DNA of 5,622 bases, from positions 1-5,622 of the forward strand of contig JAJZKY010000363.1 of NCBI GenBank assembly GCA_021803885.1, in the 5' to 3' direction. The notes under the pieces are model-generated. The model was not told where the DNA came from. It saw only the letters and a program-made list of their open reading frames with translations, and made no database searches. Positions 1 through 5,622 of this stretch are shown here, piece by piece (positions within the stretch are counted from its first letter, which is position 1; each line of letters starts with the position of its first letter). Origin of the DNA: Planctomycetota bacterium (GTDB taxonomy: Bacteria > Planctomycetota > Phycisphaerae > WQYP01 > JAJZKY01). A program made the position numbers and the translations under genes.

Positions 1-1527
1 TTTTTCACGGAGCGGCTGATTATCCACCACCAGCACCTGAAGTTTGTCGCGACGGACGGTCACCCGGAACGATTTCTGCACGTTCCCGTGATACAGGGCC
101 CCGGCCACGTGGCCGATGCGTAATTGATAGCGATAGACACCCGGTGAATTCAGGGTATTGCTGAACCGTACAGTTCGCACGCTGTGTTGCGATGTCGCCA
201 GCAGGGTCCGGCTGTCGATACGCTTACCGTTTCGATATAGATAGATTTTTACCGGATGATCGGCCATATCCCGGATGGAGACCAGCGCAACGGCGTGCAT
301 CTTCTGATGTTTGAAAATCCAGGTAGGAGCGTTAAGAGCCTGAATCCTTACACGCGGCGAGTTGAAGCCGGCCCCGACGCAGAGTGCGTAGGTGGGGGTT
401 CCGCGGGCCAGCATCAATCGCGCGATGGGGCCGGGATCGGGTCCCATATTCTGACGGCCGTCCGAAACCACCAACACCTTCGACGATGTCGGCGAATTCA
501 TCTGGTGGGCTGCCGCCATCAGTCCGGCCGTGATATTGGTCGCCTTGCCGGTCGGATTCATGGCGCGGCGAAGCACATTCCGCAAGGTCAGCGGCGATGC
601 CTGTCCGGCGTTATACGCATTGGCGGCGAAACTCACGACATGCACACGCTCGCCAGCCGTTATCCCTCCAAAGCTTCGGCCGTCTTGCAGGCGATGCGAT
701 AACAGTGCCGCGATGGCAAGTTTTGTCCGGCTCATGCCGCCAACCCGATTCAACGCCAGGATGACGGCAGGTTGATGGCCTTGGGATGCCAGAAATGCTT
801 TATCGCGTGCTTCAGCCAGGCTCGCGAGATTCTTGGCTGCTCGATTCAGCGCCGAAGCGGCGGAACTTAGATCGGCAAAAGCAGTACCATGGACAGGGGT
901 GCCGTGCAGTCGCCCGCCCAGGTGACGGACCATCTTTTGTACCGATTTGAATGTAGCCGCTATGGAATCTGCGCCGTGCAGGGTCGAGACATGGCCGATC
1001 AGGCGCGTGGCATACCTGTTCCACCACTGAAGCTGTCGGCGGATACGCCTTTCGCCCGATCGGCTATCCGCGGCCCCGGCGCCCAACTCTCTTCTGATGG
1101 TGCCGAGCCGTTGTGCCAATACGTCGGACCATTCGGACGCGCGATCTGCCGCGTCGTTGTAGATGTTCGGCTTCAGATATCCCAGCGCGCAGGCCCATCG
1201 AAGCTCGGTCACCGGAGAGTGCGGGCCGTCTTTAATCGACATGGATTGACTGTGATCAACCACCAACCAAAGAGAACCGGGGACACGCCGCACCCGAAGC
1301 CACGATACGCTCGGCCGCAAAAGGCATAGAAAAATTAATAAGATCATCGCAAGTCGGATCGCGGTTACCAGCAACAGGGTTCGCGGAGAAAGCAGTCGCT
1401 TCTGCCCCATGTACCAGTAAACCAGCGCCCCGCCGGCTGCGCATACCAGTATCAGCATCAGCCAGATATTCATCACCGGATGCACAGTTGGATAAATGCC
1501 GGCACTTGGCGGATGGTGGTCTACCAT
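1..1527 (-). CDS. Membrane-anchored VWA protein with beta-sandwich and start of GATase-like fold; C-terminus cut by the window edge
   Basis: The frame stays open for 509 codons from ATG at 1527 to the left edge, so the protein is longer than the window shows. Two membrane helices are visible at about residues 20-41 and 50-70, separated by a basic loop (QKRLLSPR). A VWA domain follows with a complete metal site: DHSQS (91-95), T330 in ATNITAGL, and D356 in VVSDGRQN. Between the first motif and MSRTKLAIAALL (265-276), which resembles the first helix of a VWA fold, lies an insertion of roughly 165 mostly helical, Arg-rich residues. After GTPTYALCVGAG (376-387) comes a beta-sandwich (about 390-493), then LQVLVVDNQPLREK, which resembles the opening strand of the amidotransferase-like domains found in planctomycete VWA proteins. 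The ATG overlaps the stop of the upstream gene by seven bases; ATG at 1473 (residue 19) is an alternative start just before the first helix. The fold should face outside the cytoplasmic membrane. Function unknown beyond its link to the MoxR system. Confidence 0.9.
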   Translation of the reverse strand, partial: MVDHHPPSAGIYPTVHPVMNIWLMLILVCAAGGALVYWYMGQKRLLSPRTLLLVTAIRLAMILLIFLCLLRPSVSWLRVRRVPGSLWLVVDHSQSMSIKDGPHSPVTELRWACALGYLKPNIYNDAADRASEWSDVLAQRLGTIRRELGAGAADSRSGERRIRRQLQWWNRYATRLIGHVSTLHGADSIAATFKSVQKMVRHLGGRLHGTPVHGTAFADLSSAASALNRAAKNLASLAEARDKAFLASQGHQPAVILALNRVGGMSRTKLAIAALLSHRLQDGRSFGGITAGERVHVVSFAANAYNAGQASPLTLRNVLRRAMNPTGKATNITAGLMAAAHQMNSPTSSKVLVVSDGRQNMGPDPGPIARLMLARGTPTYALCVGAGFNSPRVRIQALNAPTWIFKHQKMHAVALVSIRDMADHPVKIYLYRNGKRIDSRTLLATSQHSVRTVRFSNTLNSPGVYRYQLRIGHVAGALYHGNVQKSFRVTVRRDKLQVLVVDNQPLREK

Positions 1528-3773
1528 GGTGCACCCGTGGGGTAGGCCGCCGCCGTCATATCGGTGTCGCTTTCCGTGGGCGAGTCGTCCGACTGCAGTC
1601 GTCCAAGCCGCCGGCACAACCATCCTTCAACGACCATCACCACGAGCACCAGAATGGCAATGAGCGGCCAGACCGAGAGGCCTCCGACTGCGGTTCCCAG
1701 AATCGTGGCGGCTTGATTAGGCGAGATTGAACCGGCGATAAACCTTTGATTTTTCATCCAGTGTATATCTGCGGGTGTCAATTCCGCCGGTGCAAGCTGC
1801 CGGGGGTCAATCGCGACGCAATAGTAAATCGAGCTTCTTCTGCCACCGGGTTTGAGCGTCAGCCGGTAAAGCCCGGGTTGGGCGGTATGGCTGGATGTGA
1901 TCAGATATTGATCGCCCGGCTCCAGTCTCGGATGCAGCGGGATAATACGCTTATCGGGCAAAATAAGTTGAGCGGAGGTGATCGCGGGTGGGCCGTGGCC
2001 CGTCCAGACCAGCATACCGCCGGGGTTCAGTTCACGTCGGGTGGAAAGCTCCCGGCCCGCCAGTGCCAGATGCACAACACTCTGGTTCACCAGCGGGACA
2101 AAACTGGCCGCCACCGTTGGCCAATCATTCAATTGCCCGCCCACACCCGTGGTCCAGACCAGAAGCCGCCCGCCGGACGAACCCAAATCCCTCTCGACCA
2201 TGAGCGGGTCCCCATCACCGGTCGCCGCAATGATCCGTGTATTATTTATTTCCGGCTTTAGCGCCCACCAGCCGTTTAAGGTGACGCCAACAATCTGGTT
2301 GTGCCCGGCCTGCAGAAGCGGTTTGACGATCTCGCTCCGCCGATCCCTGATGACGATAAATGGCGGTCGCCGTGACTTTTTAAGTTGTCCGAAGGTTCCG
2401 ACGGACAGTCCATGTGACTGCAGTTCGGTATTCAAGAAATGGTCATTGGTGTGGTGGCCGGCAATAATCCACACCCCCCGGCCGGTCCGTGCGAATAAGT
2501 TCAGCCGGGTGAGCAGATGGCCGGGTACGGTGGTTGGATCGTTCAGGATAACGGCATCGAATTTCCGCAGATGCATCTGCGCCGCCCGGCTGATGCTTAC
2601 CACCTCAGGTGTGGCCAGCGCCGGACTGCCCTGTTCCTGCGGAAACGGGTCAAGCGCCGCTGCAATGAACCGGCTGTTTCGGTAATGACCGATTGAGCCC
2701 ACCTGGTGATCGATAATCAGTACCGAAAGATGGTTCCAGATTTTTACCGCCGCCAGAGATCGATTATCCGCTGCCAGCGCATCCTGAAAATGGGTACGGA
2801 CCTCCAGCCAATGCGACCCCGCCGTATGAAACCGATACTTAAAGCGACAGGTGCGGGTTTTACCCGCCGCCAGTTCGCGTATCTGCGTCACGGCGACCGG
2901 CTGGCCGTTAACAAGCAGACGTAATCTGACGCCGCTTACTGGCAGCGGGCCCGAATTCTCCACCGTGAAAATAATATGCGCAGGGTGTCCGGCGCCCGGA
3001 ATGCGTGGTTCGATATGAAGCGGGCCGATGGAAACGTCGGATTCGGTCACGAGAGCCGGAATTTTAATATTGTAAACCGGGACGGGGCGCCCGACGGACG
3101 CCGTGCGGGTACTGGCCCACAAACCCGTCCGGCCGATCTTCCACGATACCACCCGATCATTGGAGATGACGAATATCACCTTCTTCAGGTTGTTGCCTCT
3201 TTGCGCAATCGCCTGCGCGTAGCGTATCGCAGAGGGTATCGAACTGCCCGATAGACCGGCGGGCAGCTGTTCCAGAGGAAGAATAAATCTCCGCTCAATC
3301 CGCGTCCGGTCCGCAATCAATATCCCATGCCGACTCAGGCTGTAGTTCCGGTGTCCGGCCACCACAATATTCAGGCTGTCATCCGGGCTAAGATGATGAA
3401 TGAGGCTCCGGAGAAGCACAATGCCATGATTGAAAACCGTACGGCGGCCGCTGATGAATCCCGTCGATATCGAATGGTCCATGACGACCACAACATCCGC
3501 AGGCGTACTGCGGCCAATGACGGAAAGGCCCCCGTCGGATAGCACCGGCATGGATAATAAAAATGCAATGCATGCAAGCAGCAGCATCCGCAAAATCAGC
3601 AGCAGCCAGTGCTCGGGAATACGCTTTTGCTTCTGTGTCGTTTCGCTCGGCTGCAGAAAAAGCATGGCCGACCACTCGATGGGGGTGGTTTTACGGCGAT
3701 GCAGAAGATGAATAATAAGCGGTATCGCCGCCAGGGCCGTCCCAAGGAGCATGATGGGCATCATAAAACTCAA
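1521..3773 (-). CDS. BatA-like membrane protein: BatA N-domain, degenerate VWA, beta-sandwich, GATase-like fold
   Basis: This 750-residue membrane protein begins with a BatA (aerotolerance regulator) N-terminal domain: a helix at about 4-22, HLLHRRK (22-28), the W34-A36-M37 pattern, then a second helix at about 56-78. A VWA-like domain follows, with DHSIS at 99-103. The later acidic MIDAS position reads SND (204-206) instead of the usual SD, and the threonine position appears as serine (GSSIPSAI, 176-183). A CARDB/Ig-like beta-sandwich spans about 245-345. From LSVLIIDHQ (349-357) to about 570 the pattern resembles a class I glutamine-amidotransferase-like fold. Its nucleophile-elbow region, VWIIAGHHT (434-442), has no cysteine, so no amidotransferase activity is expected. 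A second beta region (about 575-655) precedes a helix at 699-719, an RR pair and an acidic Ser/Thr/Asp tail. The positive-inside rule puts the large middle part outside the cytoplasmic membrane. The TTG start is chosen for its AGGGAG site and the 4-base overlap. Exact role unknown. Confidence 0.93.
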   Translation of the reverse strand: MSFMMPIMLLGTALAAIPLIIHLLHRRKTTPIEWSAMLFLQPSETTQKQKRIPEHWLLLILRMLLLACIAFLLSMPVLSDGGLSVIGRSTPADVVVVMDHSISTGFISGRRTVFNHGIVLLRSLIHHLSPDDSLNIVVAGHRNYSLSRHGILIADRTRIERRFILPLEQLPAGLSGSSIPSAIRYAQAIAQRGNNLKKVIFVISNDRVVSWKIGRTGLWASTRTASVGRPVPVYNIKIPALVTESDVSIGPLHIEPRIPGAGHPAHIIFTVENSGPLPVSGVRLRLLVNGQPVAVTQIRELAAGKTRTCRFKYRFHTAGSHWLEVRTHFQDALAADNRSLAAVKIWNHLSVLIIDHQVGSIGHYRNSRFIAAALDPFPQEQGSPALATPEVVSISRAAQMHLRKFDAVILNDPTTVPGHLLTRLNLFARTGRGVWIIAGHHTNDHFLNTELQSHGLSVGTFGQLKKSRRPPFIVIRDRRSEIVKPLLQAGHNQIVGVTLNGWWALKPEINNTRIIAATGDGDPLMVERDLGSSGGRLLVWTTGVGGQLNDWPTVAASFVPLVNQSVVHLALAGRELSTRRELNPGGMLVWTGHGPPAITSAQLILPDKRIIPLHPRLEPGDQYLITSSHTAQPGLYRLTLKPGGRRSSIYYCVAIDPRQLAPAELTPADIHWMKNQRFIAGSISPNQAATILGTAVGGLSVWPLIAILVLVVMVVEGWLCRRLGRLQSDDSPTESDTDMTAAAYPTGAPW

Positions 3774-4756
3774 ATGCCGCGCTCCCTGAGTCGGGTGGAC
3801 AGATATGCGGTTAAGGCCCGATCCACACTGTGACGGGTGTCCATGAGCCGATAGCTGATACGCAGGTCACTGCAGGTGGTTTCAATCGCCCGTCGATGCC
3901 CGGCCATGGCATCAAGATAACGGCGGCGCACCACCGCCGGATCAAGCCGCAGAGAATGATCGGATGCCTCCATACTCTTGAAAAGCGTCCATTTTCGGAA
4001 GGGAAATACAATCTCATCGTGTGCCAATATCTGAAGCACCAGCACCTCGTGACGGCGGTGCCGAAGGTGGTGCAGGGCACTGATCACTGCGTCGGCCGGT
4101 TCGAGCAGATCGCTCAGTAGAATGACCATGCTTCGCTGTTTGAGTCGGTCCGCCACTTCGTGAAGTGTCCGGCTCAGATTCCCCTCGACCCCGCACGATC
4201 GCGCCTCCAGCGCGCGGGTCAGGGTCATCAGATGCGATGCAGTTGACCTGGCCGGAATAAAGTCCTGTATTTTTTCGTCCAGTGTAATCAAGCCGCAGGC
4301 ATCCTGCTGGTGCAGCAGAAGGTAGGCGAGGCACGCGGCCGTAAACTGAGCGTAGCGATATTTGCTCATGGCGTCGTCGGCCCCGCGGTACGCCATGGAA
4401 CCGCTGGTATCGACCAGCAGGTGCGCTCGCAAATTGGTGCTCACTTCATACTGGCGGATATAAAATCGATCGACTTTAGCGTACACCCGCCAATCGATGC
4501 GCTTGAGGTCATCTCCCGGGGTGTATTCACGATGCTGGGCAAAGTCGGTGGCAAATCCGAGGTGGGCGGACCGGTGCATCCCCTGGACGTAACCGTCCAT
4601 AACCTGACGTGCGACCATTTCCAGCCGACTGATTCGCGACAGCAGATCCGGGGCTAATAGCGAGCCTGATTCGCGCTCCTGACGTTCATGGATCGAGATC
4701 GAAATACCACCCACCTGCCTTCCGAATGAAAATCCGGATTCCTCATTACGCCGCAC
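3770..4756 (-). CDS. DUF58 domain protein with VWA-like MIDAS, soluble form
   Basis: This is a DUF58 protein of 328 residues, the usual partner of MoxR ATPases. The conserved block runs from about residue 33: [15 protein letters not shown], then HRSAHLGF (61-68), [12 protein letters not shown] (72-83) and RIDWRVYAK (86-94), followed by a VWA-like domain. Its MIDAS motif DTSGS is at 116-120, and a matching LLSDLLEP (213-220) supplies the later acidic residue, so metal binding looks possible. I see no membrane helix, so it should act in the cytoplasm next to MoxR. Its function in the family is unproven; a role as adaptor between the ATPase and the membrane-bound BatA-like proteins is inference. 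The start is uncertain. GTG at 4756 overlaps the moxR stop but has no clear ribosome site. GTG at 4714, giving 314 residues, has a GGAAGG at 4718-4723, though only 3 bases away. Both keep the whole conserved domain. The TGA stop overlaps the next start in a TTGA junction. Confidence 0.95.
   Translation of the reverse strand: MRRNEESGFSFGRQVGGISISIHERQERESGSLLAPDLLSRISRLEMVARQVMDGYVQGMHRSAHLGFATDFAQHREYTPGDDLKRIDWRVYAKVDRFYIRQYEVSTNLRAHLLVDTSGSMAYRGADDAMSKYRYAQFTAACLAYLLLHQQDACGLITLDEKIQDFIPARSTASHLMTLTRALEARSCGVEGNLSRTLHEVADRLKQRSMVILLSDLLEPADAVISALHHLRHRRHEVLVLQILAHDEIVFPFRKWTLFKSMEASDHSLRLDPAVVRRRYLDAMAGHRRAIETTCSDLRISYRLMDTRHSVDRALTAYLSTRLRERGI
3782..3787 (-). promoter_or_regulatory. Ribosome binding site deciding a TTG start
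   Basis: Read on the minus strand this is AGGGAG, eight bases before the TTG at 3773-3771. It lies inside the last codons of the DUF58 gene. The next candidate starts, ATG at 3764 and ATG at 3761, lie 17 or more bases away, too far for this site. The TTG start also gives the short hydrophilic lead expected before the first helix of a BatA N-domain. This supports a TTG start and a four-base TTGA overlap, the arrangement expected for translational coupling. Confidence 0.6.
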
Positions 4757-5622
4757 GCTGTGCCGCGCCGCTCAGTTCGTTGAGTAAACGTTCGATGATC
4801 TTGTCGGTCGAAATGCCACTGGCCTCCGCGCTGAACGTGGTGGTGATCCGATGGCGCAGAACCGGCTTGGCCACCTGCGAAATGTCTTCCGTACTCACGT
4901 GCATACGTCCATGCAGAATCGCCCTCGCCTTGCCGGCCAGAATGAGATAGATGCTGGCCCGTGGGCCCGCTCCCCATTGCACCAGGTCTGTGAGCCATTT
5001 TGGCGCTTCCGCTTCGCCGGGGCGCGTTGCCCGTACCAGGCTGCGGGCAAACTCATAAACATGATCTGCCGCTGGCACGCGGCGCACCACATCCTGCAGA
5101 TATTCAATGGTCGTTGCGTCCAGCACGCGATTGAGTGTCACGGGTTGCAGTGAACTTGACTGCTTCATGATCTGCAACTCCTCCGCTGCCGTGGGATATC
5201 GCACCACCGTCATGAACATAAATCGGTCAAGCTGTGCCTCGGGTAATGGATAGGTTCCTTCCTGTTCAATCGGGTTCTGCGTGGCCAGCACGAAAAAGGG
5301 TTGCGGTAGATCGTACGTGTTTTCGCCGGCGGTAACGCGATGCTCCTGCATCGCCTCCAGCAGTGCCGCCTGTGTTTTGGGTGGTGTACGATTGATTTCA
5401 TCCGCCAGAAGCATGTTGGTAAACAGCGGACCGCGGACGAATCTGAACGCCCGTTTCCCGGTCGTCTTATCTTCTTCCAGCACATCGGTTCCGGTGATAT
5501 CCGAAGGCATCAAATCAGGTGTGAACTGTACCCGCTTGAACTGCAGACTCAGAACTTCGCTCAGCGTCTTGACCAGCATCGTTTTCGCCAACCCCGGCAC
5601 GCCCACCAGCAGCGCATGTCCG
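4746..5622 (-). CDS. moxR: MoxR-family AAA+ ATPase, N-terminus cut by the window edge
   Basis: This is a cytoplasmic AAA+ ATPase of the MoxR family, which uses ATP hydrolysis to remodel or mature partner proteins, usually together with a VWA-domain protein. The frame is open to the right edge and 291 residues are visible, starting [14 protein letters not shown]. The Walker A motif GVPGLAKT is at visible residues 7-14, Walker B LLADE with the following INRT at 71-78, sensor 1 ATQNP at 113-117, the arginine-finger segment EAQLDRF near 128-134, and the sensor 2 segment GAGPRAS at 217-223. All key residues are present, so the enzyme should be active. The C-terminal lid domain is complete and ends in a TAA stop. 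Family members are about 320-340 residues, so roughly 40-50 N-terminal residues lie outside the window; the GTG at 5606 is internal, not the start. The frame overlaps the next gene by 11 bases if that gene starts at 4756. The family assignment is very secure; the substrate cannot be read from the sequence. Confidence 0.96.
   Translation of the reverse strand, partial: GHALLVGVPGLAKTMLVKTLSEVLSLQFKRVQFTPDLMPSDITGTDVLEEDKTTGKRAFRFVRGPLFTNMLLADEINRTPPKTQAALLEAMQEHRVTAGENTYDLPQPFFVLATQNPIEQEGTYPLPEAQLDRFMFMTVVRYPTAAEELQIMKQSSSLQPVTLNRVLDATTIEYLQDVVRRVPAADHVYEFARSLVRATRPGEAEAPKWLTDLVQWGAGPRASIYLILAGKARAILHGRMHVSTEDISQVAKPVLRHRITTTFSAEASGISTDKIIERLLNELSGAAQRAA

Noticed and set aside
256..1329. Plus-strand frames at 256-702, 530-775 and 889-1329
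   Set aside because: They are antisense to the open minus-strand frame that reaches the left edge, which has membrane helices and a full VWA metal site. The plus-strand products look random.
1256..1534. Minus-strand frame of 92 codons starting at 1534
   Set aside because: It is in a different frame from the VWA gene that starts at 1527 and covers the same bases. Its product has no hydrophobic helix or motif, whereas the 1527 frame gives two helices followed by DHSQS.
1978..2685. Long plus-strand frame of 235 codons
   Set aside because: It lies wholly antisense to the BatA-like gene, and its product is rich in Pro, Arg and Ser with no recognisable domain, as expected of a shadow frame in GC-rich coding DNA. 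The minus-strand frame has clear domains and membrane helices.
4310..4657. Plus-strand frame of 115 codons opposite the DUF58 gene
   Set aside because: It is antisense to the most conserved part of DUF58 (the HRSAHLGF to RIDWRVYAK region) and shows no independent features.
4654..4998. Minus-strand frame of 114 codons across the moxR/DUF58 junction
   Set aside because: It overlaps the conserved lid domain of MoxR and the start of DUF58 in a third frame and has no recognisable features. The ATG in TAATGA belongs to this frame and is likely coincidental.
1..5622. A promoter, terminator, RNA gene or mobile element in the window
   Set aside because: Coding sequence is continuous with overlapping junctions, leaving no intergenic space. 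I saw no hairpin with a T-run, tRNA-like stretch, direct-repeat array or transposase-like sequence.
1521..5622. Reading the locus as a complete Bat aerotolerance operon or as an antiviral defence system
   Set aside because: Only the BatA N-domain and the MoxR/DUF58 pair are present; no BatB, BatC, BatD or BatE-like gene is visible. No nuclease, effector or sensor domain typical of defence loci is seen, so neither specific label is supported.

Overview
The window is a single leftward (minus-strand) gene cluster with no non-coding gap. Four reading frames overlap end to start: a MoxR-type AAA+ ATPase cut by the right edge, a soluble DUF58/VWA protein, a large membrane-anchored protein with a BatA-type N-terminus, and a second large membrane-anchored VWA protein cut by the left edge. 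The sequence is moderately GC-rich. It holds no RNA gene, mobile element, CRISPR array, promoter or terminator that I can support. All the long plus-strand frames are antisense shadows.

Layout from right to left, the direction of transcription. Positions 5622-4746 hold the MoxR ATPase with Walker A, Walker B, sensor 1, arginine finger and sensor 2 all visible; only its extreme N-terminus is missing. Positions 4756-3770 hold the DUF58 protein with an intact MIDAS. Positions 3773-1521 hold a 750-residue protein with two N-terminal membrane helices, a VWA-like domain with a degraded metal site, a beta-sandwich, a glutamine-amidotransferase-like fold without a nucleophilic cysteine, and a C-terminal membrane helix. 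Positions 1527 to 1 hold at least 509 residues of a protein with the same ground plan: two membrane helices, a VWA domain with a complete MIDAS but a long insertion, a beta-sandwich, and the start of what looks like another amidotransferase-like fold.

MoxR-DUF58-BatA clusters occur in many bacteria. The version in which the BatA-like protein is fused to CARDB/amidotransferase-like domains and followed by another giant VWA protein is, from my knowledge of such loci, typical of Planctomycetes, perhaps the Phycisphaerae side. That assignment is inference from architecture, not from a marker gene. The likely working model is a cytoplasmic AAA+ ATPase with a cytoplasmic VWA adaptor, acting with or on two membrane proteins whose VWA and beta domains lie outside the cytoplasmic membrane. 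The overlapping frames suggest translational coupling and fixed stoichiometry. The substrate is unknown; proposed roles for relatives include chaperone-like maturation of protein complexes and envelope or oxidative stress tolerance.

The system is a known family rather than a new one. Its less ordinary parts are the tandem pair of similarly built VWA membrane proteins, one with a broken and one with an intact metal site, and the insertion of roughly 165 residues inside the VWA fold of the last gene.
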